Shown here: positions 52,784 to 61,409 of the stretch, one piece after another
Numbering within the stretch: the first letter of the stretch is position 1
Layout of the letters: the number at the start of each line of letters is the position of its first letter
From: Geminicoccaceae bacterium
Lineage (GTDB): Bacteria; Pseudomonadota; Alphaproteobacteria; Geminicoccales; Geminicoccaceae
Direction of reading: 5' to 3'
Length of the DNA stretch: 64,000 nt
Assembly: GCA_020638465.1 (NCBI GenBank)
Contig: JACKIM010000003.1
Span: forward strand, 330,766 to 394,765
Position numbers and translations under genes: made by a program
Notes under the pieces: model-generated
Seen by the model: only the letters and a program-made list of their open reading frames with translations
Databases searched by the model: none
What the model was told of the DNA's origin: nothing

Positions 52784-54760
52784 TCAAATCGACTTGACGT
52801 CGGTGGTCGGCGAAAGCTGACGGAAAATCTGCTCGACGTTGATTTTCACGGCGTCGGAGACAAAGCCATTGTCACGGAACACGACACGAAGCGGTTCCGC
52901 CTTGGCCAATTCCTTCACCAGTTCCTCAGTAACGCCCGTCTCAAAACAGGCGACGAGGGCATTCTCATCGACGAAGAACACGGTCTTGCCCTGTACCGTC
53001 TCGCGACGGATCGACAATGTCAGATCAACACCCCAATCGACCAACACCTGAAATAGCAGGTCCTCCGGCGTCCGGTCCTTCTTGATATTGTCAACGGTAT
53101 CCAACAAACCCTTCTGATCGAGTTCGTCAGGGCGGTAATACACATCTTCCATATTGGAGGTGTCGATTTTCAAGACACGGAAGCCAACGTCCTTGTTCCA
53201 GTCTGGGTGACAATCCCCACCAAGGACTTTCGTACCTGCACGGCGGATACGATCTTTACACAGCTCCGCAATGGTCGAATAACCGGCTTCTCTTGCCAAA
53301 CTATCAGCTGAAGTCTCCTCTGCGATTTGAACACTTATGCATTGGCGATTTCCGCCCTGCATTGCATTCGCATGCATAACCCCGTGCGCGGTCGAGCCGG
53401 AACCGGCAAAGAAATCCATAACAATATCATCAGGCCCAGATAGATAATTCACCAACAGGGAAATATCCTTGTAGTTCTTTGGATTCTCGAAAACCCTTGA
53501 ACCGTCAAATATCTCCTCAAACTCCAGCGTCGCTGTTTGAGCGTAACTGTATCTTACTGATGTGAGAACTTGGTCATTGTTTTCAAATAGGTTCGTTCGA
53601 ACTCGGGGCACAGTGGTTTCATCCGGTCCAAAAACAATGCGACCTTTTTCAACTTCTTCATCGAAGCGCTTTTTTGTTGGATAACGCCAGCCACTTTTGG
53701 GCAGCTTGCACGGCTTTCCTGTCTCTGGATGAAGAACTTCATAGGTAGGCCCTCCACCACCGGGCCAATTGATGTTTCCATCATCCCGATATGGGCCTTT
53801 TCCATCAACCTTGGTAAATCGTGCCAAGGGTATTCGAGGATCATCTTCTTCAAACGATTTATAGAATTCCTTGAGACCAGAAGAAATTGCACTCCAGTCA
53901 TCCCCATGCTCTTTCTTTAATTTATTGAACAAATCCCTAACCTCTTCGACACCTTCTTTAGGCGCCCGAAGTTTAATGTCGTGGTCTTTGAGCTCTTGGA
54001 GTGATTTCACATAGACAAGCATATACTCGTGACCAACAGAAAAATACTTTGCGTCGTTCTTCCTGTTTCGATCCCAAACCAATGCTGCGACGAAGTTGGA
54101 CTCGCCGAAAACCTCATCCATAACATTCTTGAGCGAGTGGCATTCTATGTCGTCGATGCTTACCGCAATAAACCCGTCATCACGAAGAAGATTCCTAGCC
54201 AGCCGAAGGCGAGGATAGATCATAGACAGCCAGTCAGAGTGAAAGCGTCCGTTTGATTCAAGATTCGCAACCAACCTGTTCCCGCTACTATCGGACTGCA
54301 TTGATTTCTCGAAAAAAACACTCGTATCAACGGAGAAGTCATCGTCGTAAACGAAGTCACCTCCTGTGTTATAAGGTGGATCAATGTATATGAACTTGAC
54401 TGACCCTAGATATGCAATCTGAAGCAGCTTCAACGCATCAAGATTGTCGCCTTCTACAAAGAGGTTTCGTGTTCCATCAAAATTGTTACTTTCTTCGGAG
54501 ACCGGACGGAGCGTCTTAGCAATTGGGGCATTTGCTAGTGCCAGCGACTCACGCTTCCCCGGCCAATCAAGTCGATAGCGTTCTTGTGGCCCTTCAACGA
54601 TGTGGTCACTTAGCTCCTGACGAAGCTGATCGAAGTCGAAAGCGAGGCGCACATTGCCTTTCTCGTCAACCGCCTCAGTTACACAGCCAGGGAACAGGTC
54701 ACGCATCTTCGCGATATTTTCCTGCGACAGGTCAGGGCTGTGCATCTTGAGTTTTTCCAT
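52784..54760 (-). CDS. mod: type III DNA methyltransferase subunit Mod
   Basis: A 658-residue beta-class N6-adenine methyltransferase. Catalytic motif IV FIYIDPPYNTGGDF is near residue 130 and the AdoMet motif FFAGSGSTAHG near 455, with the target-recognition region between. The DNA for roughly residues 130-450 is visibly AT-richer than both ends of the gene, suggesting a swapped specificity region. It modifies one strand of an asymmetric site and supplies recognition to Res. Confidence 0.95.
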   Translation of the reverse strand: MEKLKMHSPDLSQENIAKMRDLFPGCVTEAVDEKGNVRLAFDFDQLRQELSDHIVEGPQERYRLDWPGKRESLALANAPIAKTLRPVSEESNNFDGTRNLFVEGDNLDALKLLQIAYLGSVKFIYIDPPYNTGGDFVYDDDFSVDTSVFFEKSMQSDSSGNRLVANLESNGRFHSDWLSMIYPRLRLARNLLRDDGFIAVSIDDIECHSLKNVMDEVFGESNFVAALVWDRNRKNDAKYFSVGHEYMLVYVKSLQELKDHDIKLRAPKEGVEEVRDLFNKLKKEHGDDWSAISSGLKEFYKSFEEDDPRIPLARFTKVDGKGPYRDDGNINWPGGGGPTYEVLHPETGKPCKLPKSGWRYPTKKRFDEEVEKGRIVFGPDETTVPRVRTNLFENNDQVLTSVRYSYAQTATLEFEEIFDGSRVFENPKNYKDISLLVNYLSGPDDIVMDFFAGSGSTAHGVMHANAMQGGNRQCISVQIAEETSADSLAREAGYSTIAELCKDRIRRAGTKVLGGDCHPDWNKDVGFRVLKIDTSNMEDVYYRPDELDQKGLLDTVDNIKKDRTPEDLLFQVLVDWGVDLTLSIRRETVQGKTVFFVDENALVACFETGVTEELVKELAKAEPLRVVFRDNGFVSDAVKINVEQIFRQLSPTTDVKSI

Positions 54761-54771
54761 TCTTCTGTCCC

Positions 54772-55491
54772 CTAGATATTCGTACCGGTCAGTTGGCTAT
54801 CGGTCCGCCTGACTCCGCTTTGTTGTAATTCGGCCAATTCCTGATTGGCCTTGCGTAGCTCCGCATTGATCGCCACGCGCTTGTTGTATTGCTTTTCGCG
54901 AGTGAGCCGGGTCTTGATCCGCTCAACCTCTCGCGTCTTGGCACGGATTGCCTCCATCCGGTCTACCCGTGCCTGAATGTCTTCATCGCCCTGCCCCGGT
55001 GTGCCCATTTCCGCCGGCATGATTGCCGTGAGCAACCGGTCATAGAGTGCGCCGAGGTCAAGGGCGACGGGCAGCGGCATCCGCCCCGTTTCCTCCGGCA
55101 CCCAATCGGTGGCGAAATATTCACTGACCACCCATTTGGCGCTGTCGGCCTCGCTTTGCCGTTTGAAGGCAGCGGCGGCCTTGCGCTTGCCGCGCCAGGT
55201 CAGCTCGAAGACCAAGGGAAACGGAATGGCCTTGTCGATCGCACGCAGGACAGTCTCGTCCAGTTTGCCGGTTTTGAGCGATATGCTGAAAACCTGAATC
55301 TCCGGCACCGATGCCGTAGCATTCAGGTTGATGGTTTCGGGTGCCAGCTTGTAGCGCCAGTTGATCTGGTCAACCTCGCGCACAAACAAGTCCTTCAGGG
55401 CCGTGTTGGCACCGGCATGCTCGTAAATCTTGTTTTTCGGCACCACACGGCCAAAGGCAGCGCTTTTGGGGTAGTCGAAGAAAGCACTCAC
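54772..55491 (-). CDS. DUF4391 protein associated with the restriction-modification block
   Basis: A 239-residue soluble protein with VPKNKIYEHAGANTALKDLF and VDQINWRYKLAPETINL near the start, LVFELTWRGKRKAAAAFKRQ in the middle and a charged coiled coil (EAIRAKTREVERIKTRLTRE) near 185-230, as in DUF4391. The biochemical role is not established. It overlaps the helicase stop by 4 bp and is 11 bp before mod, so it is part of the same operon. Confidence 0.85.
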   Translation of the reverse strand: MSAFFDYPKSAAFGRVVPKNKIYEHAGANTALKDLFVREVDQINWRYKLAPETINLNATASVPEIQVFSISLKTGKLDETVLRAIDKAIPFPLVFELTWRGKRKAAAAFKRQSEADSAKWVVSEYFATDWVPEETGRMPLPVALDLGALYDRLLTAIMPAEMGTPGQGDEDIQARVDRMEAIRAKTREVERIKTRLTREKQYNKRVAINAELRKANQELAELQQSGVRRTDSQLTGTNI

Positions 55492-58400
55492 GCTTCACCC
55501 CCTTCCACCACCACGAAGGCAATCAGTTCAAAATCGTTCAGGCCGGCGATGGCATGCACCAGCGCCGTGGTGCGACCGCCGCTGAAAAGGCTGTCGATAT
55601 CCTTCTCTTCCTTCACCTCGATCATGGAGCGAATGGCGCTGGAAAGGAGGTCGGAATAGCGGTCCATCTGCTGGCCGTCGCGGGTGCGCTCATTGAAGAT
55701 GCGGCAGACTTCCGGCAGGGGTGCCGAGCGCCCCTTGCAGCTGGTGCGGATCAGGTCAAGCAGGCGCTTCACCTCGGTATGGTCGGCAATGACCTCACCA
55801 TCGTCACTGATATAGACGAGGTAGAACGGGTGCAGGCGGTTTTGCTGGTTGATGTTGACGCTGTCATGGATGTTCTTCAGCGCGAAGATCGCACCGGGCT
55901 GAAGCCCCAGCTCCGGCTGGGCAGGCACAACGGCGTGCATGCCGTTCGGCAGATTGTCCAGCTCGCCATGTTCCTTGACATAGTTGAGCAAGTCCATGCG
56001 GAAATCGTTGAGGCCAAGATCGGTGATAGAGATACCGGTCTTCACATCTTCCAGCTCGATCACCTCGTCCTGAAGGCGCTTCAGTTGGTCTTTGCGATAG
56101 GCAATATCACTGGACTTGGCCGTTAGGACGTTGTCATCCCCCGTGGCGGCCACATCCGCAATGACCATGCGGTTTTCGACCCGTTCTTTCAGGTTGATAT
56201 ATTCGTCCAGCGTGATGTCCGGCCAGTAGTTCACCAGCTGGATTTGACTGTTCGGCGAGCCGATACGGTCAATCCGGCCGAAGCGCTGGATGATGCGCAC
56301 CGGGTTCCAATGAATGTCGTAATTGACGAGAAAATCGCAGTCCTGAAGGTTCTGCCCTTCGGAGATACAATCCGTGCCGATCAGGATATCCAGCTCACCC
56401 GGTTCATTGGGCAGGACAATCGCCTTTTCCTTGGAGCGTGGCGAGAACAGGGTCAACACGCCCTGGAAATCATAGCCCTTTTTGAGCGTGGTCTTCGGTG
56501 CATCGGAGCCTGTGACCTTGCCCGCATGCAGCCCCAGCTGTTGGGCAAAGGGCGCCAGATTGGCATAGAGATAGTTTGCCGTATCCGCAAAAGCCGTGAA
56601 GACCAGCACCTTCCGATTGCCCGGATTGAGCGGCTCATCAATTTTCTTCCGCAGAAGCTCCATCAGGTTCTGGAGCTTGGCATCATCCTTCGGCTCCACC
56701 AGCTCCATGGAGGTCACCAGTGCCTCGATCAGGGCAAGGTCGGCCTCAAGGTCATGTTTCCATGACGGCAGATCCATGTCCGCAAGGCTGATCTGCACCT
56801 TCTTTCCGACCGTGAAATCGCCAAGACCGGCGAGGTCATCATCCTCGGCATCCAGAAAATCGGCATCGGCCAGATAGTCGCTAACGCTTTGGGCGCTGCC
56901 GGAACGCTCAAAGTCATTGATGGCGTCAAGGGCTCGGGTGATGTTCCCGCCCAGCGCCCGCAAGGTAATGCGGAATGCCTCGACCGAACTTTCCAACCGC
57001 TTGAGCAGGTTGGTGGTCATGAGGGCCTGAAGGCTCCGCTCCCGGTCTGCCTGACGCAGCTTGCCCCGCCCGCCTTCGACCTGGGTGTCGTAAATCTCTT
57101 CGTATTTGCGAAGACGGCTCGGCAGGATGTAGCTGATCGGCGCATAGACCGCGAGCTTCAGCACCGATAGCTGGGAGAAAATATCGTTTAGCCCCATCAC
57201 ATCCGTCCGTTTGGTGATCGGACAATGAAACGACAGCGGCTTGCGCCGTTCGGGGAATTTTCCGATATCCTTCGTGTCGTAGAAGGTTTCGATATGCTTG
57301 CGTGACCGCGCAATGGTCACGGCATCCAGAAGCTCGAAGAAGTCGAAATCAAGGGCCTTCAGAATAGAAGCGGCGGTCCGCTCCTCTGGCGGCAGTTCGG
57401 ACCAGGCATTGAAGGTTTTCTGGGCACGGCGGAAAATTTCTTCGACGCTTGCCTGCGACTTCAGGTTCTTGCTGAGCGCCTCGGACTGGCCTTCATAGGC
57501 CAGCGCCAGCTGGTTCCGCAGGTCTGTGAAACGATTATTGACCGGCGTCGCCGACAGCATCAGAACCTTGGTCTTCACGCCCGCGCGAATAACCTTGTTC
57601 ATCAGCTTCTGGTAACGAGTTTCACGATCCTTATAGACGTCGTTGTTCCGGAAATTGTGGGACTCGTCGATCACGACAAGATCATAATTGCCCCAGTTCA
57701 CACGGTTCAGCGGAATACCGAAGGAATCACCGGACGTGCGCGAAAGGTCCGTATGACAGAGGACGTCGTAGTTCAGCCGATCCGTGGCAAAGATATTCGT
57801 CGTCAGGTTGGTATTGTAGTTGCGCCAGTTGTCCGCGAGCTTTTTTGGACAAAGCACCAGAACCGCCCGGTTGCGCAGCTCGTAATATTTGATAACGGCC
57901 AGGGCGGTGAAGGTCTTTCCAAGACCAACACTGTCAGCAAGGATACAGCCGTTATAGGTTTCCAGCTTGTTGATAATGCCGGTTGCGGCATCCCGCTGGT
58001 AGTTGAACAGTTTGTTCCAAACCACGCTGTCACGATAGCCAGTAAGGTCGTTCGGCAGAACGTCCTCGTCCACATCTTCCAGGAAGTCCTGAAAGATGTT
58101 GTAGAGCATCATGAAATACACCCGCTCCGGCGAATTCTCCTGATACACGGATTCGATGTGATCGCAGATCGCTTCCGTGACATCCTGAACCTTGTGCGGA
58201 TCGGACCAGATTTGGTCGAACAGCTGGAGATACATCTGGGTGTGGTTCGGGTCTTCAAAGCGGGTGACGAAGTTGGAAACCGCATCCCCCTTCTGATAGC
58301 CAAGATCAACCGCCGTGAAGCCGCTGATCGGCATATAGGCGACGCCCTCACCCGTGCCGCCCACATGCATGAATTGCTGCATCGGCGCTTTGGTCGTATT

Positions 58401-58760
58401 GGACCGGAAACGCGCTTTCTTTCGTATCCACTCAGCGCATTCCCGCGCCACCGCCCGCTGGGTCAGCTTGTTGCGGAGATGAATTTCAAATTCTGTTCCG
58501 TAGAGGCCGGTTTCGCGGCGGTTTTTCGGGATGAAAAACTCTCGCCGTTCTTTGCGCATGCGATCCGTCGCTTCGGTCGGCACAAAGGTCGGGGCAGTGA
58601 AAATGAATTGCAGGCTGTCGATCTTTGACAGTTCCGACTTCAGCGCCTCGAAGGCGTAAATCGAGAAACAGGACGCAGCAATCTTCAGGCGGGAACCGCG
58701 CCCGACAGTCCCTTTCACATCATCGCCAAGAAGCTGGGTCGTGTTGTCAATGATCTTCAT
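55488..58760 (-). CDS. SNF2-type helicase with N-terminal PLD-like domain
   Basis: The 1090-residue protein has an N-terminal segment (about 20-175) resembling the PLD-like fold seen before such helicases. The SNF2 core carries ILADSVGLGKTFTALAV (motif I, about 275), VVIDESHNFRN (motif II), MLSATPVNNR (motif III), VLVFTAFADT, LIGTDCISEGQNLQDCD and IQRFGRIDRIGSPNS (motif VI). It is the promoter-proximal large gene of the defence operon and overlaps DUF4391 by 4 bp. It probably remodels or translocates on DNA for the adjacent system; its contribution to type III restriction is unproven. Confidence 0.9.
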   Translation of the reverse strand: MKIIDNTTQLLGDDVKGTVGRGSRLKIAASCFSIYAFEALKSELSKIDSLQFIFTAPTFVPTEATDRMRKERREFFIPKNRRETGLYGTEFEIHLRNKLTQRAVARECAEWIRKKARFRSNTTKAPMQQFMHVGGTGEGVAYMPISGFTAVDLGYQKGDAVSNFVTRFEDPNHTQMYLQLFDQIWSDPHKVQDVTEAICDHIESVYQENSPERVYFMMLYNIFQDFLEDVDEDVLPNDLTGYRDSVVWNKLFNYQRDAATGIINKLETYNGCILADSVGLGKTFTALAVIKYYELRNRAVLVLCPKKLADNWRNYNTNLTTNIFATDRLNYDVLCHTDLSRTSGDSFGIPLNRVNWGNYDLVVIDESHNFRNNDVYKDRETRYQKLMNKVIRAGVKTKVLMLSATPVNNRFTDLRNQLALAYEGQSEALSKNLKSQASVEEIFRRAQKTFNAWSELPPEERTAASILKALDFDFFELLDAVTIARSRKHIETFYDTKDIGKFPERRKPLSFHCPITKRTDVMGLNDIFSQLSVLKLAVYAPISYILPSRLRKYEEIYDTQVEGGRGKLRQADRERSLQALMTTNLLKRLESSVEAFRITLRALGGNITRALDAINDFERSGSAQSVSDYLADADFLDAEDDDLAGLGDFTVGKKVQISLADMDLPSWKHDLEADLALIEALVTSMELVEPKDDAKLQNLMELLRKKIDEPLNPGNRKVLVFTAFADTANYLYANLAPFAQQLGLHAGKVTGSDAPKTTLKKGYDFQGVLTLFSPRSKEKAIVLPNEPGELDILIGTDCISEGQNLQDCDFLVNYDIHWNPVRIIQRFGRIDRIGSPNSQIQLVNYWPDITLDEYINLKERVENRMVIADVAATGDDNVLTAKSSDIAYRKDQLKRLQDEVIELEDVKTGISITDLGLNDFRMDLLNYVKEHGELDNLPNGMHAVVPAQPELGLQPGAIFALKNIHDSVNINQQNRLHPFYLVYISDDGEVIADHTEVKRLLDLIRTSCKGRSAPLPEVCRIFNERTRDGQQMDRYSDLLSSAIRSMIEVKEEKDIDSLFSGGRTTALVHAIAGLNDFELIAFVVVEGGEA

Positions 58761-58959
58761 TGCGATGGTTCGCTCCGCCTTTTCCGCCCTGCTGTTTTCG
58801 CGCCTCTATCCAGGCGTCGATATCGCCTTTGCGAAACCGCCAGGAACCACCAATCTTGAAGCCGGGTATCTCGCCTTCAGCGGCAAGCCGGTAAGCGGTC
58901 TTCTCGGTCAGCTTGAGATACTCAGCCACCTCCCGGATTGTCATGACGTCGGTATCCAT
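58747..58959 (-). CDS. excisionase/AlpA-type helix-turn-helix protein
   Basis: A 70-residue protein reading DVMTIREVAEYLKLTEKTAYRLAAEG, then KIGGSWRFRKGDIDAWIE, the Xis/HTH_17 fold. Its 3' end overlaps the helicase start by 14 bp, so it is the first gene of the defence operon. It likely regulates that operon or island excision. Confidence 0.88.
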   Translation of the reverse strand: MDTDVMTIREVAEYLKLTEKTAYRLAAEGEIPGFKIGGSWRFRKGDIDAWIEARKQQGGKGGANHRNEDH

Positions 58960-59038
58960 ACCGATCCTCGCTTAGTTTTCGCTATTTGAGAAAATACGGG
59001 AAGATTCGGGAACCGTGAAGTACAATCTGCCGTATATA

Positions 59039-59611
59039 TCAATTTTTCCGATTGCCAGCCCGAGCAGAAGGCAGGTGTCGATACAGGGTAGCGGTGGAGA
59101 CCCCGAACTGTTTGGCGACCTGGGCGACACTGTTCTCCGGGTCGCCCACAAGGGTTGCAGCCATACGGAGGTCAGCTTTGGATAGCTTTGATGGTCGTCC
59201 GCCTTTGCGACCACGGGCACTGGCGGCATCAAGCCCCGCCCTTGTCCGTTCGCGGATCATGGCACGTTCAAACTCTGCCAAGGCACCGAAGATATGGAAG
59301 ACCAACATGCCGCCAGCGGTCGTCGTGTCGATGGACTCGGTCAGGGAGCGGAAACCAATATCCTTGGACTGAAGCAACGCCACCGTGTCGATAAGCTGGC
59401 GCATGGAGCGTGCCAGACGGTCGAGCTTCCAGACAACCAGCGTATCCCCCGGCCGCATGAAATCGAGCGCCTGCTCAAGCCCCGGCCTGTCGGCCTTGCC
59501 GCCCGAAGCGGTTTCCTCGAAGATGCGCTCGCAACCGGCTGCCTTCAGGGCGTCGGTCTGGAGCGTTAAATTTTGTTCGGCTGTTGATACACGGGCATAA
59601 CCAATATTCAC
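59039..59611 (-). CDS. serine resolvase/invertase (Pin-like)
   Basis: A 190-residue small serine recombinase, reading NIGYARVSTAEQN with catalytic Ser at about residue 9, LVVWKLDRLARSM, ERAMIRERTRAGLD and a C-terminal helix-turn-helix (SVAQVAKQFGVSTATLYRHL). GTG 59611 is preferred over TTG 59620, with AGAAGA upstream. It is on the same strand as the defence operon. The gene is bracketed by copies of an 11-bp motif (TTTGAGAAAAT). Confidence 0.92.
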   Translation of the reverse strand: MNIGYARVSTAEQNLTLQTDALKAAGCERIFEETASGGKADRPGLEQALDFMRPGDTLVVWKLDRLARSMRQLIDTVALLQSKDIGFRSLTESIDTTTAGGMLVFHIFGALAEFERAMIRERTRAGLDAASARGRKGGRPSKLSKADLRMAATLVGDPENSVAQVAKQFGVSTATLYRHLPSARAGNRKN

Positions 59612-59613
59612 TC

Positions 59614-59678
59614 TTCTCAAAATCCATTGATTGAAATGCTGTCAGTGTACCAGCTTTCGCGATGGGTTTTGAGAAAAT
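59614..59678. repeat. inverted repeat at the resolvase promoter
   Basis: TTCTCAAAATCCAT (59614-59627) and ATGGGTTTTGAGAA (59662-59675) pair at 13 of 14 positions, 34 bp apart, spanning the resolvase start. The motif TTTGAGAAAAT recurs downstream of the gene at 58985-58995. These are candidate resolvase binding or crossover subsites. Confidence 0.55.
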
Positions 59679-59762
59679 CAAAATGGCGGAAACAGATTCC
59701 GCCATTCTCGATACTGTATCGGCGTCAAAAACGTCCGTTTATTTCACTCCGCTACAAGATTC

Positions 59763-60603
59763 CTACATGTCACAGGATGTTGGTGGTGTACACGATGCCG
59801 TACAGCCATTAGACGCACTAGAAAATGATCCGTCCGCCTGACAAGTGTAGGTTTGATACGTGCCCGAGGTATAACCACCACAGGTACAAGGTGCGCCTGA
59901 TGGGCTGCACGAGGAATTGTATGTGAAGCCAACCAAGCGATACGAGCCGTCATAGAGGCAAGGCGCGGGGTCTTTTTTGCAAAGTCCATGGATCGAATAG
60001 TAAGCATCGGTAGCTGACATGTCGCCAACCTGACTTACAAGCGTCCATCCTGTGCCACAGTTTGGAGCTGAATTGACGGAATGAACCAGCTTGTATTCAT
60101 TTCCACCATCTCCTCCTCCGCCGCCACCGCCCGTCGGCGCATCAGAACTACAATTGATCTTTGTGCCATTCGACGTACACCATTTACCGACACCAAGAGC
60201 CCCAATGCGAGCATCTTCCCCGGCGGGGGCTGCCTGATCGCACACCACCTGCGAGCCGGTGCCCCGACACCATTTATCGCCGGTAGTCGCGCCTACTTTC
60301 GGATCGCTTTCGGTAATAACATAGCTTTCGCCGGCATTGACGCATTGGAAGCCGCTTCCGTTGCTTCGGAGAAGCTGGCTACTTGAACATGTGGGGAGTG
60401 CTGTTTTGGCAAACCCTTGAACAGTCGGATCGCCCTCCGGCAAGCATTGCCAACTTCCTGTTTCCGCGTTCCATCGCAACTTGGCATTCACATCGTGGCA
60501 GGCGCCCGGCATGGCCGCCTTGGCGTGATCCTTCACATCCGCCATACCGGATTGCAGGGTGCTGATAGCCGCGTCTTGGGCTTTGCTAACGTTATAGCCT
60601 TCC
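59763..60603 (-). pseudogene. Cys-rich secreted or pilus/fibre-type protein, 3' part, broken by an IS
   Basis: The minus frame encodes about 280 residues from the IS edge. It starts KNQPEGYNVSKAQDAA and has two imperfect repeats with the pattern GDKWCRGTGSQVVC / GKWCTSNGTKINC. A poly-Gly linker and a Cys-rich C-terminal domain (CGTGWTLVSQVGDM...CTCGGYTSGTYQTYTC) follow. It resembles the C-terminal variable tips of pilus adhesins or tail-fibre proteins, but no specific family is recognised. The 5' part is missing: upstream lies an IS1-family element, and no matching N-terminus is found on its far side. Confidence 0.6.
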
Positions 60604-61343
60604 GGCTGATTTTTTGCTACATCTCGCGTAGAGTGGCTGAGCGGGGGAATATGATGCATTGTCCGAAATGCGGTTCGGAGGTCCGGACGAAGGCGGGGTT
60701 TATCGGTGAGGTTCAGCGTTGGCTGTGCAAGTCGTGCGGCTGCAAATATACGCGCAGTACGAGGCACGGGATGGGAGACGGGATCAGACGTCGGGCGTTG
60801 CAGCTCTATCTCGAGGGCATGGGCTTTCGCGCGATCGGGCGGGTTCTGGGTGTTTCGAATGTCGCCGTTCTCAAGTGGATCCGGGCTTTTGGCGAGGAGG
60901 TCGAGCGGATGCGCAGGCCCGGTCCGCCGCCGAAGATCGCGATGATCGACGAGATGTGGCACTTCGTTCATGCCAAAAAAACGAATGCTGGCTGTGGATA
61001 TCGATGTGTTATCTCACAAGATGCATCCTCGGCGTTCATGTGGGCGGACGAAGCGCCCACGACCTGAAGAGCTTTCTCAAATCGTTTCCCCAAGCCCAGG
61101 GGCGCATCACCTTCACCGACGATCTCGCCGCCTACGCGGCCGTGCTGCCGAAAGGCGCACATTTCACCGGCAAGATGCACACGCAACGGCTCGAAAGCCT
61201 CAACGCCAACGTCCGTCATCATCTCGCCCGATCCCGCCGCAAAACACGATGCACCACCAAATGCCCGCGCATGGCCTACCTCTCCGCGCTGCTCTTCATG
61301 CAGGCGCATAATAAAAAGCTATTTAGTTAGCAAATCCGTCACC
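60604..61343 (+). mobile_element. IS1-family insertion sequence
   Basis: The element is about 740 bp with related ends (GGCTGATTTTTTGCTAC and, inverted, GGTGACGGATTTGCTAAC) around a two-frame transposase. The size and layout fit IS1-type elements. No clear 8-9 bp target duplication is visible, consistent with a later deletion of one flank. It interrupts the Cys-rich protein gene. Confidence 0.75.
60651..61330 (+). CDS. IS1-family transposase in two frames
   Basis: The first frame gives a zinc-ribbon (HCPKCGSEVRTKAGF...WLCKSCGCKY) and helix-turn-helix (GMGFRAIGRVLGVSNVAVLKW), then DEMWHFVHAKK. At a run of seven A (60975-60981) the reading must move back one base to continue ECWLWISMCYLTRCILGVHV, DDLAAYAAVLPKG, and LESLNANVRHHLARSRRKT, the DDE part. 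IS1 elements use a -1 frameshift on an A-rich slippery site, so this is probably programmed rather than damage. The fused product is about 225 residues. Confidence 0.82.
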
Positions 61344-61409
61344 GCCATAATCCTCCGTTTGAGGACTTATGACGGGTAGACAAAAAGCCTCGCTGACGGC
61401 CTTTCAGCT

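Noticed and set aside
60604..60971. N-terminal 120 codons of the minus-strand Cys-rich protein frame.
   Set aside because: This stretch is the antisense of the IS1-family transposase; the genuine protein sequence begins only at the IS edge.
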